A stretch of 64,000 bases of DNA from Methylotenera sp. (GTDB lineage: Bacteria; Pseudomonadota; Gammaproteobacteria; Burkholderiales; Methylophilaceae): assembly GCF_029946165.1 (NCBI RefSeq), contig NZ_JAQSDZ010000001.1, positions 1 through 64,000 of the forward strand, given 5' to 3'. The notes under the pieces were generated by a model, which worked only from the letters and a program-made list of their open reading frames with translations, did no database searches and was not told the DNA's origin. The translations under genes were made by a program, and so were the position numbers. Of the stretch, positions 52,125 to 63,014 are shown piece after piece. Each line of letters begins with the position of its first letter. Positions within the stretch are counted from its first letter, which is position 1.

Positions 52125-53354
52125 TTACGGTAAGGCATGAAACTCTTCTATCCGCTCCTTATCGCCCGCTGCGTATTTTTTAGAGTTCTTATCAGTTCTA
52201 AAAATAATGGGTTGATTGGCTATGACTGGATTTTTGCTGTCTTCAATGGCTTTTTCAATTAAATGATGATGAGGTGAAAGCGAGCACACTGGGTCTGCGC
52301 TTTCTGCATCGCCTGTCAATAAAAATGCTTGGCAACGGCAACCGCCTAAATCATTCATTTTCTCTGGGCACGTCACGCATGGGCCTTTCATCCAAGCAGT
52401 GCCACGGTATTTGTTAAAAGCTGGCGATTCCTTCCAAGCGTACTCCAAACCTTTTTCACGCACATTTGGAAACGCCATATTCGGCAATACACGCGCGGAG
52501 TGACAGGGCAATACATCGCCATTGGCAGTGACTATCATAAATACCTCACCCCAGCCATTCATACACTTCTTAGGGCGGTCGCCAAAGTAATCTGGCACCA
52601 CAAAAAATATTTTCATTTTACTGCCGACTTTTTCACGAAACTCATTGGTGATGCGCTCTGCTTCATCAATTTGTTCTTTGAGTGGCATCAATTGGCTGCG
52701 ATTCACCAATGACCATCCGTAATATTGCGTATTAGCAAGCTCAATATAATCAGCACCTAGCGCTTCAGCCATTTCCAAAATTTCTTTCATATGACCGATG
52801 TTGTAGCGGTGTATTACCACGTTTAATACCATTGGATAGCCATGATTTTTAATCATGGCAGCAACTTTTTTCTTTAGCTCAAACGTTTTAGTGTTGGTGA
52901 TGAAATTATTAATTTCTTCAGTAATATCGTGCATAGAAAGCTGAATGTGGTCTAAGCCGCCCTCTTTAAATGCTTGAATTCGCTTTTCAGTTAAGCCAAC
53001 GCCAGAGGTAATAAGGTTGCTGTAATAACCCAACTTTCTAGCCTCAATTACAATATCTTCAATATCATCGCGCAGTAAAGGCTCACCACCAGAAATGCCT
53101 AGCTGAATCGCACCCATTTTGCGCGCATCACGTAAAGCTTGTATCCACTGCTCTGTAGTCAACTCATTTTGTGTATGCTTGTCGTAATCAGTCGGGTTAT
53201 AACAAAAGGCGCAATGTAGCGGGCAGCGATAAGTCACTTCAGCCAATAACCAAAGTGGCTGAGTTTGGGTAAGATTAGCTGCAACACCGTTATTCTGTGC
53301 CTGTGCATGCAACTCTTTTTGTACCACTGATTCACCAAGTGAAGTTTGTGTCAT
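52125..53354 (-). CDS. pqqE: PqqA peptide cyclase (radical SAM) PqqE
   Basis: A 409-residue radical SAM enzyme that joins the Glu and Tyr side chains of PqqA. The SAM cluster motif CxxxCxxC is Cys44, Cys48, Cys51 (CPLHCAFC). A SPASM domain with extra Cys follows (CMNGWGEVF, CVTCPEKMNDLGGCRCQAF) for auxiliary clusters. The long N-terminus (about 35 residues before the core) is longer than in many PqqE. AGGAG precedes the start. Last pqq gene of the operon. Confidence 0.95.
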   Translation of the reverse strand: MTQTSLGESVVQKELHAQAQNNGVAANLTQTQPLWLLAEVTYRCPLHCAFCYNPTDYDKHTQNELTTEQWIQALRDARKMGAIQLGISGGEPLLRDDIEDIVIEARKLGYYSNLITSGVGLTEKRIQAFKEGGLDHIQLSMHDITEEINNFITNTKTFELKKKVAAMIKNHGYPMVLNVVIHRYNIGHMKEILEMAEALGADYIELANTQYYGWSLVNRSQLMPLKEQIDEAERITNEFREKVGSKMKIFFVVPDYFGDRPKKCMNGWGEVFMIVTANGDVLPCHSARVLPNMAFPNVREKGLEYAWKESPAFNKYRGTAWMKGPCVTCPEKMNDLGGCRCQAFLLTGDAESADPVCSLSPHHHLIEKAIEDSKNPVIANQPIIFRTDKNSKKYAAGDKERIEEFHALP

Positions 53355-53402
53355 TTACTGCTCCTAAATATTCAACTCGCGACAGGCAATTGAATTCTGA
53401 AC

Positions 53403-53684
53403 CTAAACTTTACGAATCCAAGCTTTTCCGTAAGCCATTTCAAACATACCAATAATGTCAGCTTCTATGCCCACCGCATCAGGAAAATTAGTCTTCAAGT
53501 CAGCAACAATATCGCCTACGCTGGCCTTGCCATCCACGCGCTTAATTACCTCACCCGCGCCACCATGCAGTTTGACCATGCCTTCTGGGAAAAGTATCAC
53601 ATAACTTTGTTGCGCCTCCTCCCACTGAAAACGATGGTGAAACGCAAGCGCGTAAATATCTGAATGTTGAATGCTTATTTCCAT
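53403..53684 (-). CDS. pqqD: PQQ biosynthesis chaperone PqqD
   Basis: A 93-residue peptide chaperone that holds PqqA for PqqE. HHRFQWEEAQQSYVILFPEGMVKL and EVIKRVDGKASVGDIV are the PqqD signature (winged-helix RRE fold). Separate from PqqC, unlike the fused PqqCD of Methylobacterium. Confidence 0.93.
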   Translation of the reverse strand: MEISIQHSDIYALAFHHRFQWEEAQQSYVILFPEGMVKLHGGAGEVIKRVDGKASVGDIVADLKTNFPDAVGIEADIIGMFEMAYGKAWIRKV

Positions 53685-53718
53685 GATTTTGGTCGAATAC
53701 TATTCTATAAATTAGAGT

Positions 53719-54492
53719 CTAAAAGTTGATAACTGGCTGATGGAAATAATCTTTACCATCAATTTTAATATCAAGCGTTGAAGCCAGCATGATGGAATCA
53801 GCCATCACCCAAAGTATATTCAATTTAAACTGCAAAATATCGAGCGCTTTCATTTGCATTTCACGTGAAGTGCTAAAGTAGTTAAGCGTTACATCCAAGC
53901 CTTGTTCTACATCACGACGTGCTTCAGTGAGACGTTTTTTAAAGTAAGTCAAACCCTCTTCTTTAATCCACGGATACATAGTAGGCCATGAGCTTATACG
54001 CTGTTGGTGTATGTGCGGCGCAAATAGTTCGGTTAAGCTTGAGCATACTGATTCTTGCCAAGGGCGTTGTTTAGCAAAGTTAATATAAGCATCCACCGCA
54101 AAACGTACACCTGGGCTCACCATTTTCAAGCTCACAACATCTTCACGGCTCAGACCTACAGCTGCACCGAGTTGAATCCATGCCTCTATTCCACCTACAA
54201 TATCACCCACGCCATCATGGTCAGTAATACGCACTATCCATTGTTTACGCACATCAACATCTGGGCAGTTTGAAAGAATTGCTCCATCTTTCATTGGAAT
54301 AGCAATTTGGTAGTAAAAACGATTCGCAACCCAGCATTGCAATTGCTCTGTGGTCAATTTACCTTCATACATCATCACATGAAACGGATGATAAATGTGG
54401 TACCCCTTACCTTTTTCACGCAGCTTTTCTTCAAATTCTTCACGTGTCCAAGGTAACTCTTGAGATAATTTATCGTTTGCGATTGCGTTCAT
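53719..54492 (-). CDS. pqqC: Pyrroloquinoline-quinone synthase PqqC
   Basis: A 257-residue cofactor-free oxidase that carries out the last ring closure and oxidation to [33 protein letters not shown]-type text ([18 protein letters not shown]) and [16 protein letters not shown] give the conserved His and Arg residues of the active site. AGGAG precedes the ATG. Confidence 0.95.
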   Translation of the reverse strand: MNAIANDKLSQELPWTREEFEEKLREKGKGYHIYHPFHVMMYEGKLTTEQLQCWVANRFYYQIAIPMKDGAILSNCPDVDVRKQWIVRITDHDGVGDIVGGIEAWIQLGAAVGLSREDVVSLKMVSPGVRFAVDAYINFAKQRPWQESVCSSLTELFAPHIHQQRISSWPTMYPWIKEEGLTYFKKRLTEARRDVEQGLDVTLNYFSTSREMQMKALDILQFKLNILWVMADSIMLASTLDIKIDGKDYFHQPVINF

Positions 54493-54501
54493 TTTGTTCT
54501 C

Positions 54502-55434
54502 CTAAAGAATGATGTCCATACCATCATAGGCGACTTCTATGCCATGCTGGGTAAGCGTTGCACGCTCGGCAGAATCTTCTCTTAAAATTGGATTTGTGTT
54601 ATTGATATGTATCAAAACTTTTCTAACGGCTTGGCCATTTTTAAGGCCAAACTCATCTAGCTTTTCAATCATACCGCCTTCACCTGATTGTGGATTATGG
54701 CCAATACTGCGAGCGGTTTTGGTCATTAAACCCATGTCAATCATTTCAGTATTTGTCCAGAATGTACCATCCACCATAATGCAATCGGCCTGATCCATCA
54801 GCTCAGGTAAATGAGGTTCAATTTCAGCCAAGCCAGGTGAATACCAGCATTTTTTACCTGTGCTAACCTCTTCAATCAATACACCAATGGTATCCCCCGC
54901 TTGAGGATCATTACGATGTGGCGAATAAGGTGGTGCAGCGCTTTTGAGCGAGACTGATGTAAACTTAAGATTAGGCACATTCGGGATGGTAAAACTAGTT
55001 TTACCATCAATAGGCACTTGGTGATGATTGATACCGCAGTAATAGCCCAAAATATTGAGCGCTTGATTACCAGAGGTTAAGTCACCATAGACCATATCAG
55101 TACAGTAAATTTCACGCTTAACGGTACCTTCACGCAACATGTATAAACCTGTGGTGTGGTCAATTTGCGCGTCAATCAGAACAATCGCTTGAATTCCTGT
55201 ATCACGTATCGCACGTGCTGGTTGTAAGGCTGGAAAATCTTGAATTTGTTGTAAAACATCTGGGGAAGCGTTAAACAACACCCAGTTAACCCCATCACTG
55301 CTCACGCAAATAGATGATTGCGTGCGTTTAGTCGCCTTAATCGTACCTTTGCGCAATCCATCACAATTAAAACAATTACAGTTCCATTGTGGGAAACCAC
55401 CACCTGCGCCTGCGCCTAAAACATGTATATGCAT
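54502..55434 (-). CDS. pqqB: PQQ biosynthesis hydroxylase PqqB
   Basis: A 310-residue metallo-beta-lactamase-fold protein that hydroxylates the tyrosine-derived part of the cross-linked PqqA. The zinc-binding CNCFNCDG is near the N-terminus (GGGFPQWNCNCFNCDG), DAQIDHTTGLY provides metal ligands, and SGEGGMIEKLDE the last conserved part. It is read first after pqqA, behind a hairpin. Confidence 0.94.
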   Translation of the reverse strand: MHIHVLGAGAGGGFPQWNCNCFNCDGLRKGTIKATKRTQSSICVSSDGVNWVLFNASPDVLQQIQDFPALQPARAIRDTGIQAIVLIDAQIDHTTGLYMLREGTVKREIYCTDMVYGDLTSGNQALNILGYYCGINHHQVPIDGKTSFTIPNVPNLKFTSVSLKSAAPPYSPHRNDPQAGDTIGVLIEEVSTGKKCWYSPGLAEIEPHLPELMDQADCIMVDGTFWTNTEMIDMGLMTKTARSIGHNPQSGEGGMIEKLDEFGLKNGQAVRKVLIHINNTNPILREDSAERATLTQHGIEVAYDGMDIIL

Positions 55435-55526
55435 TTATCTCTACAATTCTACGTAAGTAATTAATTTTAATAAAAAAACCTTATTATAAAAGGCTTACTT
55501 TATTTTTTGAAGACAGCTTTTTCTAT

Positions 55527-55557
55527 AAAAAAAGGCTGTCTTACGGCAGCCTTTTTT
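55527..55557. terminator. Hairpin between pqqA and pqqB (attenuator/terminator)
   Basis: GGCTGTC/GGCAGCC with loop TTAC (55541-55544) is flanked by A and T runs on both sides, so it can end transcription in either direction. Read from pqqA it would stop most transcripts before pqqB, giving more PqqA peptide than enzymes. Confidence 0.75.
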
Positions 55558-55575
55558 ATTTAACATTAATGCTAA

Positions 55576-55647
55576 TTACTTGTTCATTACGTACATTGTA
55601 ACTTCAAAGCCAAAACGCATTTCTGTAGCTGCTGGTGTTGTCCACAT
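55576..55647 (-). CDS. pqqA: PQQ precursor peptide PqqA
   Basis: A 23-residue peptide not long enough for ordinary ORF calls. It begins MWTTPAATEM and holds Glu15 and Tyr19 (E-x3-Y, within FEVTMY), the two residues that PqqE links and that become PQQ. An AAGGA ribosome site is 8 nt upstream of the ATG. Length and spacing match PqqA of Methylobacterium and Klebsiella. pqqB starts 142 bp further downstream after the hairpin. Confidence 0.96.
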   Translation of the reverse strand: MWTTPAATEMRFGFEVTMYVMNK

Positions 55648-55809
55648 GATAAATTCCTTTTTTTAGTAGTTAATTAAATTCGTTGCTGCTCATTTATTTA
55701 TCGCTACAACGTGGAATGAATAATGCGCTCTATTCAGACATAGCAACACTGCAAAGTTACTGATTAACGACTAAGTAAATTCATGATGCCATAGATATAG
55801 GGAAGTTAA

Positions 55810-56880
55810 CTACTTTTGCTGACGACGCGCTCGCACTGCTGAGGCCAGTACATTGAGCATATCTACTGTATCTTCCCAGCCTAAACAGGCATCAGTAATA
55901 GATTTTCCGTAATCTAACTCACAGCCTGGTATGTGATTCTGACGACCTTCACTGAGATGTGACTCCAACATTACGCCAATAATACGATGGTCACCGTCAG
56001 TTAGTTGCTGCGCAATATTTTGTGCTACATCCTTCTGACGCAAATAGTTTTTGCTGCTATTTCCATGGCTGCAATCAATCATTAATATTGGCTTAAGACC
56101 AGCTTCCGACAAGCTTTCACAAGCTTCATTGACATTTTTAGCATCGTAATTTGGTGTTTTTCCACCACGTAAAATAACATGGCAATCCTCATTACCTGAG
56201 GTTGAGAAAATAGCTGATTGACCTTCTTTAGTCACCGATAAAAAGTGATGTGGGCTAGAAGCGGTTTTAATTGCGTCTATCGCAACACGTACACCACTAT
56301 CGGTGCCATTTTTGAAGCCTACTGGACAAGACAATCCAGATGTAAGCTCGCGATGCACTTGAGATTCTGTAGTACGCGCGCCAATAGCACCCCAACTGAC
56401 TAAATCAGCCACATATTGCGGTGTAATCATGTCTAGGAATTCAGCACCAGCAGGCATCCCTAACTCATTCACATCCAGTAAGAATTTACGTGCAATTTCT
56501 AAACCTTCATTAATTTTATAACTGCCATCAAGATGTGGGTCATTAATCAATCCTTTCCAGCCTACGGTGGTACGTGGTTTTTCAAAATAAACGCGCATCA
56601 CAATCAATAAATCTTTTTGCAGATTTTCACGCACTTCCATCAAACGGTGTGCATACTCCAAGCCAGCTTTGGTATCGTGTATGGAACAAGGACCTACAAC
56701 GACTAATAAACGGTCATCCCCTTGATGTAATATGCGATGAATTTCCTGACGTGTGGCTAAGATATTTTGCGTTGAATCAGGGCTTTCTTTCAGACGATCC
56801 AATAGCTCTAAAGGCGTGATTAGCTTTTTAATTTCACGAATGCGTACATCGTCTGTGGCTAGCTTTTTATATTCGCTCAT
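55810..56880 (-). CDS. aroG: 3-deoxy-7-phosphoheptulonate synthase (DAHP synthase)
   Basis: A 356-residue class I DAHP synthase joining PEP and erythrose-4-phosphate, the entry to aromatic amino acid synthesis. Motifs are VGPCSIHD, RVYFEKPRTTVGWKG, PAGAEFLDMITPQY and IDCSHGNSSKN, with metal-binding Cys, His, Glu and Asp conserved. Which aromatic amino acid inhibits it cannot be told. It directly abuts hisC (TAA then ATG), so the block gyrA-serC-pheA-hisC-aroG is one operon. Confidence 0.93.
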   Translation of the reverse strand: MSEYKKLATDDVRIREIKKLITPLELLDRLKESPDSTQNILATRQEIHRILHQGDDRLLVVVGPCSIHDTKAGLEYAHRLMEVRENLQKDLLIVMRVYFEKPRTTVGWKGLINDPHLDGSYKINEGLEIARKFLLDVNELGMPAGAEFLDMITPQYVADLVSWGAIGARTTESQVHRELTSGLSCPVGFKNGTDSGVRVAIDAIKTASSPHHFLSVTKEGQSAIFSTSGNEDCHVILRGGKTPNYDAKNVNEACESLSEAGLKPILMIDCSHGNSSKNYLRQKDVAQNIAQQLTDGDHRIIGVMLESHLSEGRQNHIPGCELDYGKSITDACLGWEDTVDMLNVLASAVRARRQQK

Positions 56881-58017
56881 TTATTCATTACTTTTTAAAA
56901 TTTGTTCTAAAACTTCTAGAAAACGTGCATTTTCACTGAATAGTCCAATACTCACTCTTAGATAGTCTGGCATTCCGTAATTGGCAATGGGTCTAACTAT
57001 GACACCATTTTGTAACAATTTTTGATTCACTTGTGCTGCGTTTTTAACAGCAAAACTCACAAAGTTAGCAAATGTTGGGATATATTCTAGCCCCAATTTG
57101 TTAAAGCCTTGTGTCAGTTGCATCATTCCTGCCTGATTTAGCGCATAAGAGCGTTCAACAAAGTCGTCATCCTCAAGTGAAGCAACAGCCGCAGCTTGTG
57201 CAACACTGTTAACATTAAATGGCTGACGCACACGATTCATTAAATCTGCAATATCTGCGTGGCACAAACCAAAACCAACTCGTAATCCTGCAAGACCATA
57301 AGCTTTTGATAAAGTGCGTGAAATAATTAAATTATCAAACTCACTCAACCAGGCAATCGCTTCAGATTTGTTGGTGGCAGATAGATATTCGTCATAAGCT
57401 TCATCGAGCACCACTAATACCGTTTTTGGTACTTGCTTTAAAAACGCCAATAATTCAGCTTTGCCCAATAATGTACCGGTGGGATTATTAGGGTTGGCAA
57501 TAAAGATGATGCGTGTTTTGGCAGTAATTGCTGCAAGCATTGCAGGCAAATTATGTCCATAATTTTTTGCTGGCACCACTACGCCCGTTGCACCTGTCGC
57601 TTGCGTGACTAATGGATAGACCGCAAAAGCATGCTCAGAGTAAATAGCTTCGCAACCTGCGGTTAAAAAAGCTCTCGCAGCTAACTCTAAAATATCGTTA
57701 GAACCGTTACCGAAAACTATTTGATCGTGTGCAACATTAAACTTTTTGCTAACAACGTCACGTAAGGCAAAACTATTGCCATCAGGATAACGTGCAATAT
57801 CAAGCAAGGCTTCTTGTATGGCAAACTCAGCCTTAGGGCTGATTCCTAATGGATTTTCATTAGAAGCAAGTTTTACAATATCTTCGACTTGCAAACCCAT
57901 TTCACGCGCCAACTCCGAAATTGGTTTTCCGCCTTGATAGGCTGCAATCGCCTTAATATATTCTGGCGCTAATGTTGCCACAATGCTTTTAGTGGAGTGA
58001 TTACTAGACGTACTCAT
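56881..58017 (-). CDS. hisC: Histidinol-phosphate aminotransferase
   Basis: A 378-residue fold-type I PLP enzyme. The PLP-binding Lys is in [22 protein letters not shown] and DEAYDEYL are conserved. In this genomic place (after pheA), such HisC2-type enzymes can also act on aromatic 2-oxo acids (phenylpyruvate, 4-hydroxyphenylpyruvate), which fits the aromatic operon. Substrate preference is inferred from context. Confidence 0.9.
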   Translation of the reverse strand: MSTSSNHSTKSIVATLAPEYIKAIAAYQGGKPISELAREMGLQVEDIVKLASNENPLGISPKAEFAIQEALLDIARYPDGNSFALRDVVSKKFNVAHDQIVFGNGSNDILELAARAFLTAGCEAIYSEHAFAVYPLVTQATGATGVVVPAKNYGHNLPAMLAAITAKTRIIFIANPNNPTGTLLGKAELLAFLKQVPKTVLVVLDEAYDEYLSATNKSEAIAWLSEFDNLIISRTLSKAYGLAGLRVGFGLCHADIADLMNRVRQPFNVNSVAQAAAVASLEDDDFVERSYALNQAGMMQLTQGFNKLGLEYIPTFANFVSFAVKNAAQVNQKLLQNGVIVRPIANYGMPDYLRVSIGLFSENARFLEVLEQILKSNE

Positions 58018-58046
58018 ACGAGAAACCTTAAAAACCTAAATAAAGC

Positions 58047-59129
58047 TTAAATAACAGCCACTGGGTAAGATCCCAGCACTTTGAGGAAAGATGCACGTTG
58101 TTGGCATTCGGCTAATGCCGCTTGTACTTTTGCATCATTTTGATGACCTTCAATATCAACAAAAAATACGTAATCCCAAAGCCCTTGTTTAGAAGGACGA
58201 GATTCGAATTTAGTCATACTCACGCCATGCCTAGAAAGTGGCTCTAATAACTGAACCATCGCACCAGGAATGTTTTTAGATGTCATGACTAACGAGGTTT
58301 TATCACGACCAGATGGCGCTACATCATGCGAGCCTAATACTAGGAAACGCGTCGTGTTCTTTGCATCATCTTCAATATTTTCTGCGAGTATATTCAACTC
58401 AAACAGCTCGGCAGCACGTTTGCTAGCAATCGCCGCGGCAAAGGTACCATCAGTAGAAACCAAATCATGAATCATTTGCGCAGCACGTGCATTACTCGTT
58501 ACAGCCTCCCGATCAGCCTTTGGTAATGTTCTGCTTAACCATTCATGGCATTGCGCTAACGATTGCGTATGCGAAAACACATGGGAAATTTGACTAATGT
58601 CAGTTTGTTTAGAGAGTAAACAATGATGAATAGGTAGTGTGATTTCACCGCACACTTTCAGCCCACTAGACAAAAGTAAATCTAAAGTTAAGCCAATTGC
58701 ACCTTCAGTAGAATTTTCAACTGGCACAACCCCATAGTCAGCCTGTCCCGCCTCAACCGTACGAAATACCTCATCAATTGAGCCGCAAACCACGGCACTT
58801 CTACCTAAGCCAAATTGCTTTAAAGCGGCTTCTTCACTATATGTGCCGAGCGGGCCTAAGAAAGCTATTGCAAGTTCTTTCTCTAGCGCACGGCAATTCG
58901 ACATCACAGCACGAAAAATATTGCTTACAGCCTCATTAGCTAACGGGCCTTGGTTGTTTGCCTGCAAACGACGCAACACTTGCGCCTCACGTTCTGGACG
59001 ATAAATAACACCATCATCTTTTAGGCTGCCAATGGCGCGGGCTAGCTTTGCACGCTCGTTAACAAGCTTGAGCACTTGCTCATCTATGGCATCGATTTGA
59101 TCGCGATGTTGTTTAAGCTGTTCGCTCAT
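58047..59129 (-). CDS. pheA: Chorismate mutase/prephenate dehydratase (P-protein)
   Basis: A bifunctional enzyme of about 360 residues: chorismate mutase domain (about 5-80; HRDQIDAIDEQVLKLVNERAKLA), prephenate dehydratase (about 95-270; FLGPLGTYSEEAALKQFG, VPVENSTEGAIG, TTRFLVLG) and a C-terminal ACT domain (SLVMTSKNIPGAMVQLLEPL) for phenylalanine feedback. I chose ATG at 59129; the ORF to 59165 overlaps serC by 23 bp and adds residues not in the family. Confidence 0.9.
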   Translation of the reverse strand: MSEQLKQHRDQIDAIDEQVLKLVNERAKLARAIGSLKDDGVIYRPEREAQVLRRLQANNQGPLANEAVSNIFRAVMSNCRALEKELAIAFLGPLGTYSEEAALKQFGLGRSAVVCGSIDEVFRTVEAGQADYGVVPVENSTEGAIGLTLDLLLSSGLKVCGEITLPIHHCLLSKQTDISQISHVFSHTQSLAQCHEWLSRTLPKADREAVTSNARAAQMIHDLVSTDGTFAAAIASKRAAELFELNILAENIEDDAKNTTRFLVLGSHDVAPSGRDKTSLVMTSKNIPGAMVQLLEPLSRHGVSMTKFESRPSKQGLWDYVFFVDIEGHQNDAKVQAALAECQQRASFLKVLGSYPVAVI

Positions 59130-59142
59130 ACCCAATATTCCA

Positions 59143-60225
59143 TCATTTACTGTTTTTGCTTTCAAATGCTTTCATATAGGAAACTAGTGCCTGTAAACCT
59201 TCAATCGGCATTGCATTGTAGATACTAGCGCGCATACCGCCGACAGCGCGATGACCTTTAAGTTGCAATAAGCCATTTTCTTGTGCGCCTTGCAAAAATG
59301 CATCATTGAGTGATTCATCTTCCAAGTAGAAAGGAATATTCATGCGCGAACGATTTTTAACCGCCACATGATTCACATAAAAATCTGTTGAATCGATATA
59401 GTCATAAAGTAACTTGGCTTTTTCAATATTGACTTTCTCAATGGCAGCTACGCCACCCTGCTCTAGTAACCACTCGAACACCAAGCCTGCAATATAGATA
59501 CTATAAGTTGCTGGTGTATTAATCATTGAGTGATTCTCAGCCTGTGTTTTCCAATTAAAAACAGCTGGGGTAAGTGGTGAAGCTTTGTCGAGCAAGTCTT
59601 CACGCACAATCACTATACATAAACCAGCAGGGCCAATATTTTTTTGTGCGCCACCGTAAATCACGCCGTATTGACTCACATCAATCTCACGTGAAAGAAT
59701 ATGTGAAGACATATCCGCGACAACAGGTACGCCATGGGTGTTTGGTAAGTCTAAAAACTCTACGCCACTCATGGTTTCATTAGTACAAATATGCAAATAT
59801 GCCGCATCTTTGTTCAATTTCCAGCTAGAGAATTCAGGCACGTAGGTATATTTATCAGCTTCCGTGCTGGCTACTACGTTAATTCTTCCATATGCGCTGG
59901 CGTCTTCAACACTGCGTTTACTCCAACCACCAGTCACCGCATAATCTGCGGCTTTGCCGCCAAGTAAATTTAGAGGAATCATCGCATTTTCAGCAATCGC
60001 ACCTCCTTGCAAAAACAATACTTTGTAATTACTTGGTATATTCAACAGCGTACGTAAATCAGCCTCCGTTTTGACCAAAATACTCATAAACTCTTTACCA
60101 CGATGTGACATTTCCATCACACTCATGCCAGAGCCATGCCAATCCAACATTTCTGCTTGAGCACGCTTTAAGACCGGTTTCGGCAATACTGCAGGTCCTG
60201 CAGAAAAATTAAAAATCTGAGTCAT
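59143..60225 (-). CDS. serC: Phosphoserine aminotransferase
   Basis: A 360-residue PLP enzyme making 3-phosphoserine. FNFSAGPAVLPKPVL opens the chain, SHRGKEF follows, and GAQKNIGPAGL holds the PLP Lys. Length typical. Between gyrA and pheA, the standard betaproteobacterial order. Confidence 0.95.
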   Translation of the reverse strand: MTQIFNFSAGPAVLPKPVLKRAQAEMLDWHGSGMSVMEMSHRGKEFMSILVKTEADLRTLLNIPSNYKVLFLQGGAIAENAMIPLNLLGGKAADYAVTGGWSKRSVEDASAYGRINVVASTEADKYTYVPEFSSWKLNKDAAYLHICTNETMSGVEFLDLPNTHGVPVVADMSSHILSREIDVSQYGVIYGGAQKNIGPAGLCIVIVREDLLDKASPLTPAVFNWKTQAENHSMINTPATYSIYIAGLVFEWLLEQGGVAAIEKVNIEKAKLLYDYIDSTDFYVNHVAVKNRSRMNIPFYLEDESLNDAFLQGAQENGLLQLKGHRAVGGMRASIYNAMPIEGLQALVSYMKAFESKNSK

Positions 60226-60272
60226 TCTGAATATTTCTTTTAAAATTTTTATCTGGAAGTTACTTTATAAAG

Positions 60273-62921
60273 TTAAGCGTTATCATCTGCTTCCGCACTG
60301 TCATTTGTATCAGATTCAACTTCTGAACTAGATTCAGCGGACGCAGCTAACTCTACCGTTGCATCTGCATCAATTTCTGACTCAGGGTCGTCAGACTCAA
60401 CAATTTTCTCAAGTCCAGAAAGCTTCTCACCTTCACCCAGATTAATCAACGTGACACCTTGTGTTGCGCGCCCTAATTCACGAATCTCTTTTACACGAGT
60501 ACGAATCAACACGCCGCCAGTGGTAATCAACATAATTTCGTCATCTTCGTTGACCAATTTAGCCGCTACCACCAAGCCATTACGCTCACTGATTGCAATC
60601 GCTTTAACGCCCTGCGTGCCTCGACCAGAATGACGGAAATCCGATAATACAGTACGTTTACCGTAACCATTTTCCGTAGCCACTAACACTGACTGCTGAT
60701 CATTATCCGCAATGAGCAAGGATAATACTTGCTGATTGTCCGCAAGCTTCATACCGCGAACACCGCGAGTAGCGCGACCCATTGAACGTACGTCATCTTC
60801 GCTAAACCAAACTGCTTTACCGCCGTTTGAAACCAAAATAACGTCGTTTGCGCCGTTAGTGATTTCAGCACCAATTAAGAAGTCGCCTTCATCTAAGTTG
60901 ATGGCGATAATGCCTGATTTACGTGGGTTGGCAAAATCAGATAGTGGCGTTTTCTTAACTGTACCTTGTGAAGTTGCCATGAAAATAAAGTGGTTTTCGT
61001 CAAATTCTTTTACAGAAAGAATCGCGTTAATTTTCTCACCTTCTTCAAGCGGGAATAGGTTCACAATTGGCTTACCACGGCCAGTGCGGCTACCTTGTGG
61101 CACTTCGTAAACTTTTAACCAATACACTTGACCTAGGCTACTAAAGCACAAGATGTAATCATGCGTATTTGCGACAAACATCTTGTCGATAAAATCGTCT
61201 TCTTTAGTTTGTGCCGCTTGCTTACCTCGGCCACCACGGCGCTGTGCACGGTACTCATCAAGCGGTTGAGATTTTACGTAGCCTGTATGAGAAAGCGTTA
61301 CAACCACATCTTGCGGGGTGATAAAGTCTTCTAATGATAAATCTTGTGCATTTACTACAATTTCACTACGGCGTTTATCGCCAAACTGTTTACGAATTTC
61401 AGTTAACTCATCGTTAATGATAGCCGTCACACGCGCAGGTGTTGCCAAAATATCCAGTAAGTCAGCAATAATATCCATGACTTCTTTATACTCACTGACA
61501 ACTTTATCTTGCTCAAGACCAGTTAAGCGTTGCAAGCGCATTTGCAAGATTTCTTGCGCTTGTACATCACTTAAATGATAGCCATTTGGCATCAAACCAA
61601 ACTCAACGCTTAAACCTTCAGGGCGTGAAGCTTCCATCGCGGCACGTTTAAGCATTTCTTCAACCACTGGTGATTTCCAAGCTTTCGCCATCAAAGCTAC
61701 TTTAGCTTCAGGCGGCGTTGGCGCAGCTTTGATGATAGCAATCATCTCATCCACGTTAGCAAGAGCAACGGCTAAACCTTCCAAAATATGGCCGCGTGCA
61801 CGTGCTTTCTTCAATTCAAACACTGTACGACGTGTAATTACTTCACGTCTGTGACGCAAGAACGCCTCTAGCATTTGTTTCAGGTTGAGCAAGCGTGGTT
61901 GACCATCTAGCAAGGCCACCATATTCATACCAAACGTATCTTGCAATTGCGTTTGTTTGTATAAGTTATTTAATACAACTTCTGCAATCTCGCCGCGTTT
62001 AAGCTCAATTACCACGCGCATACCCGATTTATCTGATTCATCGCGCAAATCAGAAATACCTTCGATTTTCTTCTCGTTAACTAATTCAGCGATTTTTTCG
62101 ACAAAGGTCTTTTTATTCACTTGATACGGCAGTTCGTCGACAATCAAAGCCTGACGACCACCGCGCTCTAAATCTTCAACGTGTGTGCGACCACGCATCA
62201 CCACACGACCACGGCCTGTGCGATAACCCTCTTTAACACCCACTGTGCCGTAAATAATACCTGCTGTTGGAAAATCTGGTGCTGGCACTAACTCAATCAG
62301 TTCCTCTATGCCCATTTCAGGATATTTAAGCAGCGCGAAACAAGCATCTAGTACTTCATTGATATTATGTGGCGGAATATTAGTTGCCATACCTACAGCG
62401 ATACCAGAACTACCGTTAATCAGTAGATTTGGAATACGTGCAGGCATGATGAGCGGCTCATGCTCGCTGCCATCATAGTTAGGGCCAAAATCAACGGTTT
62501 CTTTGTCAATATCAGCTAACAATTCATGTGCGATTTTCGACATACGGATTTCGGTATATCGCATCGCCGCAGCGTTATCACCATCGACAGAACCGAAGTT
62601 ACCTTGACCATCCACCAGCATATAGCGCAACGAGAAGTCCTGCGCCATACGAACGATAGTGTCGTAAACAGCCGTGTCGCCATGCGGATGGTATTTACCG
62701 ATAACATCACCCACGATACGCGCAGATTTTTTGTAGGGTTTATTGTAGTCGTTTGAAAGCTCATGCATCGCGAATAAAACCCGACGGTGCACTGGCTTTA
62801 AACCATCACGTACATCCGGTAAAGCGCGCCCTACGATAACACTCATTGCGTAATCGAGATACGATCTGCGCATCTCATCTTCTAGGCTGATGGGTAGGGT
62901 TTCTTTAGCGAATTGATCCAT
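60273..62921 (-). CDS. gyrA: DNA gyrase subunit A
   Basis: An 882-residue type IIA topoisomerase subunit that cuts and rejoins DNA during negative supercoiling. The catalytic Tyr is in [10 protein letters not shown], the quinolone-resistance region in [13 protein letters not shown] (Thr at the site that is Ser83 in E. coli), and the GyrA box QRRGGRGK, needed for wrapping, is present. The C-terminal beta-pinwheel is complete, followed by an acidic Ser/Asp/Glu-rich tail of about 40 residues. Confidence 0.97.
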   Translation of the reverse strand: MDQFAKETLPISLEDEMRRSYLDYAMSVIVGRALPDVRDGLKPVHRRVLFAMHELSNDYNKPYKKSARIVGDVIGKYHPHGDTAVYDTIVRMAQDFSLRYMLVDGQGNFGSVDGDNAAAMRYTEIRMSKIAHELLADIDKETVDFGPNYDGSEHEPLIMPARIPNLLINGSSGIAVGMATNIPPHNINEVLDACFALLKYPEMGIEELIELVPAPDFPTAGIIYGTVGVKEGYRTGRGRVVMRGRTHVEDLERGGRQALIVDELPYQVNKKTFVEKIAELVNEKKIEGISDLRDESDKSGMRVVIELKRGEIAEVVLNNLYKQTQLQDTFGMNMVALLDGQPRLLNLKQMLEAFLRHRREVITRRTVFELKKARARGHILEGLAVALANVDEMIAIIKAAPTPPEAKVALMAKAWKSPVVEEMLKRAAMEASRPEGLSVEFGLMPNGYHLSDVQAQEILQMRLQRLTGLEQDKVVSEYKEVMDIIADLLDILATPARVTAIINDELTEIRKQFGDKRRSEIVVNAQDLSLEDFITPQDVVVTLSHTGYVKSQPLDEYRAQRRGGRGKQAAQTKEDDFIDKMFVANTHDYILCFSSLGQVYWLKVYEVPQGSRTGRGKPIVNLFPLEEGEKINAILSVKEFDENHFIFMATSQGTVKKTPLSDFANPRKSGIIAINLDEGDFLIGAEITNGANDVILVSNGGKAVWFSEDDVRSMGRATRGVRGMKLADNQQVLSLLIADNDQQSVLVATENGYGKRTVLSDFRHSGRGTQGVKAIAISERNGLVVAAKLVNEDDEIMLITTGGVLIRTRVKEIRELGRATQGVTLINLGEGEKLSGLEKIVESDDPESEIDADATVELAASAESSSEVESDTNDSAEADDNA

Positions 62922-63014
62922 GTGCGAACTAACTTTTAATGGTTTTTATGTGCCATTATTTTAGCACAAAAAGAGTGCAAATTAGTAGCGCTAACAGTGA
63001 TTAACGATTAGCTA

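Noticed and set aside
55648-55809. Sigma-54 promoter in front of pqqA
   Set aside because: TGGCA occurs on the minus strand but without TTGC at the required spacing; only a weak sigma-70-like pair (TTGCTA, TATTCA with 18 bp) can be drawn.
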